This document shows, piece after piece, positions 41,320 to 50,586 of a stretch of DNA of 64,000 nt. This DNA is from an uncultured Pelagibacteraceae bacterium. GTDB lineage: Bacteria; Pseudomonadota; Alphaproteobacteria; Pelagibacterales; Pelagibacteraceae. The notes beneath the pieces are model-generated. The model made no database searches, was not told where the DNA came from, and saw only the letters and a program-made list of their open reading frames with translations. The stretch lies in assembly GCA_902564565.1 (NCBI GenBank), contig CACFBW010000004.1, positions 1 through 64,000 of the forward strand. Direction: 5' to 3'. Within the stretch, counting starts at the first letter, position 1. Each line of letters starts with the position of its first letter. The position numbers and the translations under genes were made by a program.

Positions 41320-42072
41320 ATGACAAATAAAAAAGAAATATTTGCTGGAATAATTATAATAGGTAATGAAATATTATCAGGCAGAACTCAAGATACAAAT
41401 ACGAGCACTCTTTCAATTTGGTTGAATTCTTTAGGAATAAAAGTCCAAGAAGTAAGAGTTATTCCTGATATAGAGGAAACAATTATTGAAACTGTAAATG
41501 AATTAAGAAAAAAATATAATTACATTTTTACCACAGGAGGAATAGGACCAACTCATGATGACATAACTGCATCTTCAATTTCAAAGGCTTTCAATTTAAC
41601 TTATGGACCTCATAAGGAAGCAATGATTATTCTAGAGAAATATTATAAGCCAGGAGAATTTAATGAAGGTAGGCAGAAAATGGCATGCATGCCAACAGAA
41701 GCAAATTTAATACTTAATCCAACAAGTGGGGCTCCTGGATTTAATGTTGAAAATGTTTTTTGTTTGCCAGGAGTTCCATCTATTTTAAAATCTATGCTTG
41801 GGGGAATTACTCATAAATTAATAGGTGGCGATCCAATTTTAAGTCATACAATAAATTTAAGAACAGTTGAAAGTGAAATAGCAAAATCTTTAACTGACGT
41901 TCAAAAAAATAATAAAGATGTAGATATTGGTAGTTATCCTTTTTTTAGAGCAGGCAAGCTAGGTGTAGCAATAGTGCTTAGAAGTTCCAAACAAAACAAA
42001 ATTGATAAATGCAATTCAGAGATTTTAAGTTTTATAAAAAAGAAAAATATTGAAATTGTTGAAAGAGATTAA
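41320..42072 (+). CDS. molybdopterin-binding/CinA N-terminal domain protein
   Basis: IIGNEILSGRTQDTNTSTLSIWLNSLGI; TTGGIGPTHDDITASSISKAF; no C-terminal amidohydrolase domain. Confidence 0.88.
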   Translation: MTNKKEIFAGIIIIGNEILSGRTQDTNTSTLSIWLNSLGIKVQEVRVIPDIEETIIETVNELRKKYNYIFTTGGIGPTHDDITASSISKAFNLTYGPHKEAMIILEKYYKPGEFNEGRQKMACMPTEANLILNPTSGAPGFNVENVFCLPGVPSILKSMLGGITHKLIGGDPILSHTINLRTVESEIAKSLTDVQKNNKDVDIGSYPFFRAGKLGVAIVLRSSKQNKIDKCNSEILSFIKKKNIEIVERD

Positions 42073-42515
42073 TGTTGTATTTTGCTTACGGTAGTAATTT
42101 AAATCATTCTCAGATGAAAAATAGATGTAGCGGCGCTAAGTTTATTAAAAAATATATTTTAAAAGGTTACAAACTGTGTTTTAGCCACAAAACAAATCGC
42201 TCAGTTTATGGTCATGCAAATATAATTAAAAACAAAAAATCTGAAGTTCAAGGTGCACTTTGGAATATTACAAAAGATGATGAGAATGAGTTAGATGGTT
42301 ATGAAGGAGTTGATTATAATTATTATCACAAGGAATATTTTAATTTAAATAACAAAAAGGTATTGGTCTATATTCAAAAAAAATATTATATTCAAAAACC
42401 AAATTCTACTTATTTGCATACTATTATTGATGGATACAAAGATTGCATTTTGGATATTAAAAAGTTAAAGAGAATAATTTCCAGTTATAAAATTAATTAT
42501 GAAATTTATTGGTAG
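42072..42515 (+). CDS. gamma-glutamylcyclotransferase (AIG2-like)
   Basis: MLYFAYGSNLNHSQMKNRC; ALWNITKDDENELDGYEGV. Confidence 0.88.
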   Translation: MLYFAYGSNLNHSQMKNRCSGAKFIKKYILKGYKLCFSHKTNRSVYGHANIIKNKKSEVQGALWNITKDDENELDGYEGVDYNYYHKEYFNLNNKKVLVYIQKKYYIQKPNSTYLHTIIDGYKDCILDIKKLKRIISSYKINYEIYW

Positions 42516-42520
42516 TTGCT

Positions 42521-43408
42521 TTAATCCAATTTATTTATTATTTTATCACTAATAGAAGACTTTATTCCTATCATTGATGAAAATAATCCAGTTAACCTTG
42601 ATTTATTTTTTTTAAATTTACTTTTTGAAAAAGGAAATAAAAAAATAGTGCTTAGAAAGAAACGAATAAGTTTTGAAAAATGAACAATAAAAGAAAATAA
42701 ATAACCATAGTGTTTTTTATGATAGTAGAATCTAGACCAATAGTAATTCCAGTGTCTGAAATCACTATAGTTAAAATTGCTTTCGTTATCTACTGAGCCA
42801 CCAGCTTCATGAATGATTTTGATTTTATTAAAAACAAATATATTTTCTTTCATCATCTTCATTCTTTTGCATAAATCTATTTCTTCAAAAAAGAAAAAGA
42901 ATTTATTATCGAAAACATTTTTATTTTCAAATTTTTTTAAATTAACCACGAGAGCGCACCCTTTGATTAAGTCAACTTTAGTTATACTTTCATTTGAATT
43001 AATATTTAGTTCAGAAGTATTTAAATTTTTGTCAAAATCCTTATTTTTGTTAAAATCAATTAAGTCATCATATATAGGTGAAGCTAAAGCGAAATCATCT
43101 TTACAGCTAGAAATTTCTTTTTCTATATTTGATAGCTGATTTTCATTAATTACGATATCTGTATTTAATAAGATTGCATATTGTGATCTAATGTTTCTAA
43201 AACCAATATTAGCAGCTGCACCATATCCTAGATTTTTATTATTAAGTATTATTTTACAATTTTTATATTTTTTTTCTATTACCTCTTTTATTAAGGCATT
43301 ATTTGAATTTTCTAAAATAATGATTTCTCTTTCGCTGCCTATAGTTGAAAGACATTTTTCAAGTTTATGAATAGACTTGTAGGATATGATTAAAATAGTT
43401 AGATTCAT
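42521..43408 (-). CDS. glycosyltransferase family 2
   Basis: NLTILIISYKSIHKLEKCL; NLGYGAAANIGF; FFFFEEIDLCKRM. Confidence 0.88.
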   Translation of the reverse strand: MNLTILIISYKSIHKLEKCLSTIGSEREIIILENSNNALIKEVIEKKYKNCKIILNNKNLGYGAAANIGFRNIRSQYAILLNTDIVINENQLSNIEKEISSCKDDFALASPIYDDLIDFNKNKDFDKNLNTSELNINSNESITKVDLIKGCALVVNLKKFENKNVFDNKFFFFFEEIDLCKRMKMMKENIFVFNKIKIIHEAGGSVDNESNFNYSDFRHWNYYWSRFYYHKKHYGYLFSFIVHFSKLIRFFLSTIFLFPFSKSKFKKNKSRLTGLFSSMIGIKSSISDKIINKLD

Positions 43409-43458
43409 TTAATGTTTAAATCAATATATTATGTTTGATTATAACAGGCTAGATAATT

Positions 43459-44307
43459 ATGAATTTAAGAACTTTTTATAGACTTTTTTACAGACATAGA
43501 ATTAAAAAGGCTTCAATCATTTTAAAATTGTATATCATTCTATTATTACCAATAAAATATTTAATTAATATATTTTATTTGGAAAAAAAAATTAATCTTG
43601 AAGTTTATAAAAATAATTTTAGTGAATTGTTTGACAAAGATTTAAATACTTTATTTGAACATTTTAACACTGATAAAGGTGAATATTTTGTTGATCAATA
43701 TTTACAACCGTCAAAAATAAATAAAAATAAAATAAAAGCCCACGGTTATACAAAAACTTACGAAATAATATTTTCAGATTTTAAAGATAAAAATTTTAAT
43801 ATATTAGAGCTTGGGTCTTTTTATGGAAATGCAGCCGCAGCATTATATTTTTACTTTAAACAAGCAACTATTTTTAGTGCTGATATAAACCCTGATATGT
43901 TTAAATACAAATCTGATAGGATTAATAACTTTTATATAGATTCATCTTCAAGAAGATCCTTAATAGATAACGTTATTGATAAAAAAATTAATTTTGATAT
44001 TATTATAGAAGACGCAAGCCACGCACTTAAAAGTCAAATTATATCACTGTTTATGTTGTTTCCATTGGTTAATTCTGGGGGCTATTTTGTTATTGAAGAA
44101 TTAGATTTTCCTGAAATAAGAGAGGACATGAATATTAATCAAAGCAAGCCTAATTTAAAACAAATTTTAGAGAATGTTATTACAGGTAAGGATTTTAATT
44201 CAGTTTACATTAACAATGATGAGAAAAAATATTTTTTAGAAAATTATTCAACAATAGAAATTAAAAAAGGAAATTTTAATGAGATTGCTGTAATTAAAAA
44301 AAAATGA
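43459..44307 (+). CDS. class I SAM-dependent methyltransferase-like protein
   Basis: ILELGSFYGNAAAALYFYF; DIIIEDASHALKSQI. Confidence 0.75.
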   Translation: MNLRTFYRLFYRHRIKKASIILKLYIILLLPIKYLINIFYLEKKINLEVYKNNFSELFDKDLNTLFEHFNTDKGEYFVDQYLQPSKINKNKIKAHGYTKTYEIIFSDFKDKNFNILELGSFYGNAAAALYFYFKQATIFSADINPDMFKYKSDRINNFYIDSSSRRSLIDNVIDKKINFDIIIEDASHALKSQIISLFMLFPLVNSGGYFVIEELDFPEIREDMNINQSKPNLKQILENVITGKDFNSVYINNDEKKYFLENYSTIEIKKGNFNEIAVIKKK

Positions 44308-44403
44308 AGATTTATTGTAGGAATCTGAGCGTTTAAAAAAATTTTACTTATTAAACTTGTTCAATTATAAATGTTAGCATAAATACTTATGAAATTGACA
44401 AAT

Positions 44404-44489
44404 GCCCTCGTGGTGAAATTGGTAGACACAAAGGACTTAAAATCCTTGCCCTTTTGGGAGTGCCAGTTCGAGTCTGGCCGAGGGCACCA
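44404..44489 (+). tRNA. tRNA-Leu (anticodon TAA)
   Basis: Acceptor gccctcg/cgagggc, encoded CCA, anticodon loop cttaaaa, variable arm present. Confidence 0.95.
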
Positions 44490-44494
44490 CGAAT

Positions 44495-45262
44495 ATGTAT
44501 AAACCAGTAATTATTTCTGATTCAAATAAAAAATCATTAAAGATAAAATCTTTTCTTGTAAAAAATTTGAAAAATTTATTATCAAAATCACAAGTAGTAA
44601 TTGTGATCGGTGGTGATGGTTTTATGCTTAAAATACTAAAAAAAAATAAAAATTCATTAAAATCTTTCTATGGAATAAACTCAGGTAATTATGGTTTTTT
44701 GATGAATAAATTTTCTCCAAAATATACTATTAAAAATTTTTCAAAAGCTAAAATGATTACTATTTATCCTTTAGAATTAATTGTTAAAAATAATCAAGGT
44801 TTAAAAAAGAAATCAATCGCAATTAATGAAGTTTCAATTTTAAGACAAAGTAGACAAGCCGCATCTTTATCAATTAAGAGTGGAACAAAAATAATTATAA
44901 AAGAATTAATTTCAGATGGGGTTTTAGTCTCAACTCCTGCAGGTAGTACCGCTTACAACTTATCAGTTCACGGCCCTATTTTAAGTTTAAATTCAAAAAA
45001 ACTTTCTATTTCACCAATAAGCGCATTTAGACCAAGAAGATGGAAAGGTAAAATTATAAATGATAAATCAATCGTAAGAATACATAACTTAAATCCAAAA
45101 AAAAGACCAATCAGCGCTGTCGCTGATAATTTAGAATTTAGAAATGCAAAAAACGTTACAATCAAAACAAATAAAAAAATAAAATTCAATTTACTTTATG
45201 ATTCAAATAGAAGTCTTCAAAAAAAAATTAAGATAGAACAGATAAGAAGAGAAACTTCTTAA
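44495..45262 (+). CDS. nadK: NAD kinase
   Basis: VVIVIGGDGFMLKIL; GNYGFLMN; LISDGVLVSTPAGSTAYNLS. Confidence 0.94.
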   Translation: MYKPVIISDSNKKSLKIKSFLVKNLKNLLSKSQVVIVIGGDGFMLKILKKNKNSLKSFYGINSGNYGFLMNKFSPKYTIKNFSKAKMITIYPLELIVKNNQGLKKKSIAINEVSILRQSRQAASLSIKSGTKIIIKELISDGVLVSTPAGSTAYNLSVHGPILSLNSKKLSISPISAFRPRRWKGKIINDKSIVRIHNLNPKKRPISAVADNLEFRNAKNVTIKTNKKIKFNLLYDSNRSLQKKIKIEQIRRETS

Positions 45263-45338
45263 TGGTGCCCCCGCACGGATTCGAACCGCGGACCTATTGA
45301 TTACAAATCAATTGCTCTACCAACTGAGCTACAAGGGC
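45263..45338 (-). tRNA. tRNA-Thr (anticodon TGT)
   Basis: Minus-strand gcccttgtagctcagttggtagagcaattgatttgtaatcaataggtccgcggttcgaatccgtgcgggggcacca. Confidence 0.95.
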
Positions 45339-45367
45339 ATTTAATTGTTTTATTAATTTTTTTTGTA

Positions 45368-46114
45368 CTAATCAAGATTTTTTTTTAAATTACTTAAGTA
45401 ATGAAATACTATAGATGCACTATTAGATATATTTAAACTTTCAATATTTTTGTTCATATTTATTCTTACAAAAAAATCTGCGTATTTAGCAGTATGTTGT
45501 CTCATGCCAAAACCCTCAGAACCGAATAGAAGGACATTGTTTCCTTCCCATTTGATATCTGTAAATTTTTTTTTAGCATTTGAATCAAAGCCATAAACCC
45601 AAAAATTTCTATCTTTCAAATTTTTTAAAGTCGAATTTATATTTGATACTTGGAATATATTGATGTGTTCCATGCATCCGCTTGCAGATTTATACATAAG
45701 TTTACTTTTGCTTGGAAAATGTCTGTCTTTAACAATTAAGCCGTCAATTTTAAACGAAGCTGCACTTCTAATGATTGAACCAATATTTCTAGGGTCTGTA
45801 ACTTCATCAAGACAAGCCAATGTAAGATTGTTTTTATTTTTCACAAAATTCTTCAATTGTAAGTGATTTAATTCTTCTATCTCAGCAACATAACCTTGAT
45901 GTGATATTTGATCTTTGGTTGTATATTTATCTAGTTCTTTTTTCGTTTTAAAATAAATTTTTACACCTTGTAGGATATTTTTTTTTTGATTTTTTCTGTG
46001 GATATTTTTTTTGCTTTCTTCTGTTAAAAATACTCTTAAAACCTTTCTTTCAGGATTTTTAAGAGCTTCCATCACAGCATGCTGTCCAACAATGTAAAAT
46101 GTCGTTTTATTCAT
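45368..46114 (-). CDS. rlmB: TrmH/RlmB-family rRNA 2'-O-methyltransferase
   Basis: VGQHAVMEALKNPERKVLRVFL; DEVTDPRNIGSIIRSAASF; LLFGSEGFGMR; LNISNSASIVFHYL. Confidence 0.9.
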   Translation of the reverse strand: MNKTTFYIVGQHAVMEALKNPERKVLRVFLTEESKKNIHRKNQKKNILQGVKIYFKTKKELDKYTTKDQISHQGYVAEIEELNHLQLKNFVKNKNNLTLACLDEVTDPRNIGSIIRSAASFKIDGLIVKDRHFPSKSKLMYKSASGCMEHINIFQVSNINSTLKNLKDRNFWVYGFDSNAKKKFTDIKWEGNNVLLFGSEGFGMRQHTAKYADFFVRINMNKNIESLNISNSASIVFHYLSNLKKNLD

Positions 46115-46225
46115 AGTTAATATGGGTTTTATACGTTTTTTCTCATGTTTTCCCAGTAAATCTCATATTGCAATTGCATAATAAAAATATATAAAACGCT
46201 TGTTGTTTGAAGCTTTATTGAACTA

Positions 46226-46239
46226 GGGGACACTTCCCC
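46226..46239 (+). other. GC-rich hairpin just upstream of tRNA-Tyr
   Basis: GGGGA-cact-TCCCC, 8 nt before the tRNA 5' end. Confidence 0.5.
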
Positions 46240-46247
46240 ACAAATGA

Positions 46248-46333
46248 GGAGGGGTTCCAGAGCGGTCAAATGGGGCGGGCTGTAAACCCGTTGACTTCGG
46301 TCTTCGAAAGTTCGAATCTTTCCCCCTCCACCA
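46248..46333 (+). tRNA. tRNA-Tyr (anticodon GTA)
   Basis: ggagggg...cccctccACCA; anticodon loop ctgtaaa; long variable arm. Confidence 0.95.
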
Positions 46334-46378
46334 TTCAGTAGATTTTTTAATAACAATGGAGTGAAACTCTTGGGTGTT

Positions 46379-46452
46379 GCGGGTGTAGTTCAATGGTAGA
46401 ACGCTAGCCTTCCAAGCTGGATGTAAGGGTTCGATTCCCTTTACCCGCTCCA
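46379..46452 (+). tRNA. tRNA-Gly (anticodon TCC)
   Basis: gcgggtgtagttcaatggtagaacgctagccttccaagctggatgtaagggttcgattccctttacccgctcca. Confidence 0.95.
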
Positions 46453-46495
46453 AAGAAGTTAAATAAATGATAAATATAATTGAGGTTAAAAAGTA

Positions 46496-47686
46496 ATGTC
46501 GAAAGAAAAATTTGTAAGAAATAAACCGCATTGTAACATAGGTACAATCGGACACGTGGATCATGGTAAAACAACTTTAACAGCAGCTATTACAAAAGTT
46601 TTAGCTGAAGCTGGTGGAGCAAAGTTTGTTGCTTACGATCAAATCGATAAAGCGCCAGAAGAAAAAGAAAGAGGAATTACAATTTCAACTGCTCACGTTG
46701 AATACGAAACAGAAAAAAGACACTACGCGCACGTAGATTGCCCAGGTCATGCTGACTATGTTAAAAACATGATTACAGGAGCAGCACAAATGGATGGTGC
46801 AATTCTTGTTGTTAATGCAGCTGACGGCCCGATGCCACAAACAAGAGAGCATATCCTTTTAGCTAGACAAGTTGGTGTTCCTGCAATTGTTGTTTTTTTA
46901 AATAAAGTTGATCAAGTAAAAGACAAAGAGCTAATAGATTTAGTCGAAGAAGAAATAAGAGAACTTTTAAACTCTTATAAATTTCCTGGTGACAAAACTC
47001 CAATAGTTAAAGGTTCAGCTTTAGCTGCGGTGGAAGGTAAAGATGAAGCTATTGGAAAAAATGCAATTATGGAATTAATGAAAGCGGTTGATGAACATAT
47101 TCCACAACCAGACAGACCAAAAGATAAACCATTCTTAATGCCTGTTGAAGATGTATTTTCTATTTCTGGAAGAGGTACCGTTGTAACTGGAAGAGTAGAG
47201 GCTGGTGTTATTAAAACTGGCGAAGAAATTGAAATAGTTGGTATTAGAGATACAAAAAAATCAGTTTGTACTGGTGTAGAAATGTTCAGAAAACTTTTAG
47301 ATAGTGGAGAAGCCGGAGACAATATTGGTGCATTGTTAAGAGGTGTTGAGAGAACAGATGTAGAAAGAGGCCAAGTTTTATGTAAACCTGGATCAGTAAC
47401 ACCCCATACTAAATTTGAAGCTCAAGCATATGTTTTAAAAAAAGAAGAAGGTGGAAGACATACTCCATTCTTTACTAAATATAGACCGCAGTTTTATTTT
47501 AGAACAACTGATGTTACAGGAGAAGTTGAGTTGCCAGCTGGCACTGAAATGGTAATGCCAGGTGATGATGCTAAATTTACTGTGAAATTAATCACACCAA
47601 TTGCGATGAGTGAAAAATTAAACTTTGCAATTCGTGAAGGTGGTAGAACAGTTGGAGCTGGCGTAGTAACTAAGATTATAGAGTAA
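46496..47686 (+). CDS. tuf: elongation factor Tu
   Basis: [18 protein letters not shown]; full-length 396 aa. Confidence 0.99.
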   Translation: MSKEKFVRNKPHCNIGTIGHVDHGKTTLTAAITKVLAEAGGAKFVAYDQIDKAPEEKERGITISTAHVEYETEKRHYAHVDCPGHADYVKNMITGAAQMDGAILVVNAADGPMPQTREHILLARQVGVPAIVVFLNKVDQVKDKELIDLVEEEIRELLNSYKFPGDKTPIVKGSALAAVEGKDEAIGKNAIMELMKAVDEHIPQPDRPKDKPFLMPVEDVFSISGRGTVVTGRVEAGVIKTGEEIEIVGIRDTKKSVCTGVEMFRKLLDSGEAGDNIGALLRGVERTDVERGQVLCKPGSVTPHTKFEAQAYVLKKEEGGRHTPFFTKYRPQFYFRTTDVTGEVELPAGTEMVMPGDDAKFTVKLITPIAMSEKLNFAIREGGRTVGAGVVTKIIE

Positions 47687-47694
47687 ACTTCTAT

Positions 47695-47770
47695 AGGAGT
47701 GTAGCTCAATTGGTAGAGCGCCGGTCTCCAAAACCGGAGGCTGAGGGTTCGAGTCCCTCCGCTCCTGCCA
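47695..47770 (+). tRNA. tRNA-Trp (anticodon CCA)
   Basis: aggagtgtagctcaattggtagagcgccggtctccaaaaccggaggctgagggttcgagtccctccgctcctgcca. Confidence 0.96.
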
Positions 47771-47774
47771 ATAT

Positions 47775-47978
47775 ATGAAAGATATTATGAAAAATCCATT
47801 TAAATTCATACAAGAAGTAAAACAAGAAGCTTTTAAAGTTACTTGGCCTACAGGAAAAGAAACAATGCAAGGTACATTGATGGTTGTTGCAATGGCAATT
47901 ATAGCTTCGTTATTTTTCTTGCTTTTAGACCAAGTGTTAAAATTTTTACTAGAATTACTACTAAAGGTTAGTTTTTAA
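47775..47978 (+). CDS. secE: preprotein translocase subunit SecE
   Basis: FKFIQEVKQEAFKVTWPTGKETMQGT plus single TM; ATG at 47787 is an alternative start. Confidence 0.94.
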   Translation: MKDIMKNPFKFIQEVKQEAFKVTWPTGKETMQGTLMVVAMAIIASLFFLLLDQVLKFLLELLLKVSF

Positions 47979-48508
47979 TGAAAAATTGGTACATAGTACA
48001 ATCACACTCAAGTTTTGAAAATAAAGTAGCAGGGCTTATTAAAGAAGAAGCCGAAAAAGCAAAAATTTCAGAAAAAATTGAGGAAATCATTGTTCCAACA
48101 CACGATGTAACAGAGGTTAAAAGAGGCAAGAGAGTACAAAGAAAAAAAAAATATTTTCCCGGGTATGTTTTGATTAAAAGTGAGATGGATAATGCTATTT
48201 ATCATATGATCAAAAACATTAAAAGAGTAAGTGGTTTTTTAGGATCAAAAGGAATACCAGCTCCTGTATCTGATAAGGAGATTGAAAAAATTTTAGGACA
48301 AATTAAAGATGGTGTTGCTCAGCCAAAATCTGGTATAGAATATAACGTAGGTGAAAAAGTACAGGTTATAGACGGACCATTTGCATCTTTTAATGGAATG
48401 GTTGAGAGTGTGGATGAAGAAAAATCTAGACTTAAAGTTTCTGTTTCTATATTTGGAAGACCTACACCAGTTGATTTAGAATATAACCAAGTGGAGAAAA
48501 CAAGTTAA
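47978..48508 (+). CDS. nusG: transcription termination/antitermination protein NusG
   Basis: [28 protein letters not shown] domain. Confidence 0.97.
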   Translation: MKNWYIVQSHSSFENKVAGLIKEEAEKAKISEKIEEIIVPTHDVTEVKRGKRVQRKKKYFPGYVLIKSEMDNAIYHMIKNIKRVSGFLGSKGIPAPVSDKEIEKILGQIKDGVAQPKSGIEYNVGEKVQVIDGPFASFNGMVESVDEEKSRLKVSVSIFGRPTPVDLEYNQVEKTS

Positions 48509-48936
48509 TGGCAAAAAAAGAGATTACAGGTTACGTAAAATTACAAATAAAGGGTGGTCAAGCTAACCCAGCACCGCCTGTTGGTCCAGCTCTTGGACAA
48601 AGAGGAATAAATATTATGGAATTTTGTAAAGCGTTTAATGAAAAAACTAAAAATTTTATGGGGAAGCCAGTTCCTGTAATTATTACAGTTTATAAAGATA
48701 AAAAATTTGATTTTATTATAAAATCACCACCAGCTTCCCATTTTATAAAGGAAGCAGCTAAATTAAAAGGTGGATCGCAAGAACCCGGAAGACAAATAGT
48801 TGCTTCAATAACAAAGAAACAAGCTGAAGAAATAGCAAAAAAGAAAATGGCTGATTTAAACGCTCATGACTTAGATGAAGCTGTTAAAATTATTGCAGGA
48901 TCTGCTAGATCTATGGGTATAGAGGTAAAAGAATAA
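48508..48936 (+). CDS. rplK: 50S ribosomal protein L11
   Basis: [29 protein letters not shown]. Confidence 0.98.
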   Translation: MAKKEITGYVKLQIKGGQANPAPPVGPALGQRGINIMEFCKAFNEKTKNFMGKPVPVIITVYKDKKFDFIIKSPPASHFIKEAAKLKGGSQEPGRQIVASITKKQAEEIAKKKMADLNAHDLDEAVKIIAGSARSMGIEVKE

Positions 48937-49625
48937 TGTCATCAAAAAGATTTAAAAAACTTTCTAAAAATATTGCTAAAGTGGAACCAAGTTTATTGGA
49001 AAAGATTTTACCTGAAGTAAAAAAAAATTGCACAACAAAGTTTGATGAGTCAATTGATTTAAGTTTGCAGATAAATCATAAACAAAAAAAGAATGAAATT
49101 AATTTAAGAACTGTAGTTAATTTACCTTCAGGAAATGGAAAAAAGATTAAAATTGCAGTTGTTTGTGAAGATGAAAAATCTAAAGATGCCAAGGAAGCAG
49201 GAGCCGATATAGTTGGCTCTGACGATTTTATAGAAAGAATAAAAGGAGGAGATTTAAATTTTGAAAAGTTAATTTGCACACCTTCGATGATGGTAAAATT
49301 AGCAAAACTCGGAAAAATTTTAGGACCAAAAGGATTAATGCCCAATCCAAAACTTGGTTCAGTTACAGATAATATCAAAAAAGCTATAATCGAGGCTAAA
49401 ACAGGCCAAGCAGAAATTAAAAATGATAAAGATGGAAATATAGGACTAAGTATAGGAAAAAAATCATTTGCAGACGATAAACTTATTAAAAATTATAATG
49501 CAATTCTTGATGCTTTTGAAAAAGAAAAATCAAATAATACAGTTAAAGGTGATTTAATTAAAAATATTTTTATTACATCATCAATGGGAGTTTCCTACAA
49601 AATTAAATTACCAAAAAATATTTAG
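48936..49625 (+). CDS. rplA: 50S ribosomal protein L1
   Basis: LGPKGLMPNPKLGSVT. Confidence 0.97.
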   Translation: MSSKRFKKLSKNIAKVEPSLLEKILPEVKKNCTTKFDESIDLSLQINHKQKKNEINLRTVVNLPSGNGKKIKIAVVCEDEKSKDAKEAGADIVGSDDFIERIKGGDLNFEKLICTPSMMVKLAKLGKILGPKGLMPNPKLGSVTDNIKKAIIEAKTGQAEIKNDKDGNIGLSIGKKSFADDKLIKNYNAILDAFEKEKSNNTVKGDLIKNIFITSSMGVSYKIKLPKNI

Positions 49626-49627
49626 TT

Positions 49628-50137
49628 ATGATGAATAAAGAACAAAAACAAAACTATATAAAAGAAATGACTGCTCAATTTGAAAATAGTGAAGCTGTGC
49701 TAGTAACACATTATCAAGGTTTAACTGTAAAACAATTAGACGATTTAAGAAAACAAATGAGAGAGCATGGTATAAAATTTCAAATTACAAAAAATAGAAT
49801 AACAAAACTCGCACTAAAAGATTCTAAATGTAAAAATTTAACTAATTTATTTACTGGCCCAACGGCTGTTGCTTTATCAAAAGATGCAATAACTTCTGCA
49901 AAAATTTTAACTAAATTTTCAAAAGAAAATAAAAATCTAAAAATTTTGGGTGGTATTATGGGCGAAGAGGTATTAGATGTCGCTGGAGTTGCAAATGTAG
50001 CTACTTTACCTACATTAGATGAAGCTAGAGCTAAAATTATAGGAATTTTACGTTCTCCAGCTCAAAAAATTGCAAGTATTTTACTTGCACCAGCTTCAAA
50101 AATCGCTATTTTAGCGCTCGAAAAAAGTAAAAAATAA
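49628..50137 (+). CDS. rplJ: 50S ribosomal protein L10
   Basis: VTHYQGLTVKQLDDLRKQMRE; position in operon. Confidence 0.96.
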   Translation: MMNKEQKQNYIKEMTAQFENSEAVLVTHYQGLTVKQLDDLRKQMREHGIKFQITKNRITKLALKDSKCKNLTNLFTGPTAVALSKDAITSAKILTKFSKENKNLKILGGIMGEEVLDVAGVANVATLPTLDEARAKIIGILRSPAQKIASILLAPASKIAILALEKSKK

Positions 50138-50161
50138 ACCTTACAAAAAATACAAAATGTT

Positions 50162-50533
50162 ATGGCAGATCTAAATAAAATTATAGAAGATTTATCAAGT
50201 TTGACTGTTGTCGAGGCAGCTGAACTTTCAAAACAGTTAGAAGAAAAATGGGGCGTTACTGCAGCTGCGGCTGTAGCGGCAGCACCAGCAGCAGGAGGTG
50301 GAGCAGCTCCAGCAGAGGAGAAAAGTGAATTTACAATAGTGTTATCTGCAGCAGGAGAAAAAAAAATTAATGTAATAAAAGAAATTAGAGCAGTAACTGC
50401 TTTAGGATTAAAAGAAGCAAAAGATTTAGTTGAAGGAGCTCCTAAAGAAGTTAAGTCTGGTGTTAATAAAAAAGAAGCTGATGAAATAAAAGCTAAATTA
50501 GAAGCAGCAGGCGCAAAAGTAGAACTTAAGTAA
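50162..50533 (+). CDS. rplL: 50S ribosomal protein L7/L12
   Basis: [44 protein letters not shown]. Confidence 0.98.
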   Translation: MADLNKIIEDLSSLTVVEAAELSKQLEEKWGVTAAAAVAAAPAAGGGAAPAEEKSEFTIVLSAAGEKKINVIKEIRAVTALGLKEAKDLVEGAPKEVKSGVNKKEADEIKAKLEAAGAKVELK

Positions 50534-50552
50534 ATATTAAAGAAAGAATTAT

Positions 50553-50576
50553 TTGCCAGTTTTTATTAATTGGTAA
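50553..50576 (+). other. hairpin in rplL-rpoB intergenic region
   Basis: TTGCCAGTT-tttatt-AATTGGTAA, 9-bp stem with two G-U pairs; no following T-run. Confidence 0.6.
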
Positions 50577-50586
50577 TGTACTAAAG

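Noticed and set aside
42813-43139. Plus-strand 108-aa ORF inside the GT2 gene
   Set aside because: Low-complexity antisense ORF; the GT2 frame has clear motifs.
45339-45367. T-rich stretch between tRNA-Thr and rlmB as a terminator
   Set aside because: No GC-rich stem precedes the T-run in either orientation; simply AT-rich spacer.
46129-46564. Minus-strand ORFs (75 and 113 aa) overlapping tRNA-Tyr and tRNA-Gly
   Set aside because: They are antisense translations of tRNA genes (e.g. GGGGKIRTFEDRSQR, VKGIEPLHPAWKASVLPLNY), a well-known spurious ORF artefact.
47618-47809. Minus-strand ORF over tRNA-Trp (WQERRDSNPQPPVLETGALPIELH)
   Set aside because: Classic antisense-tRNA spurious ORF.
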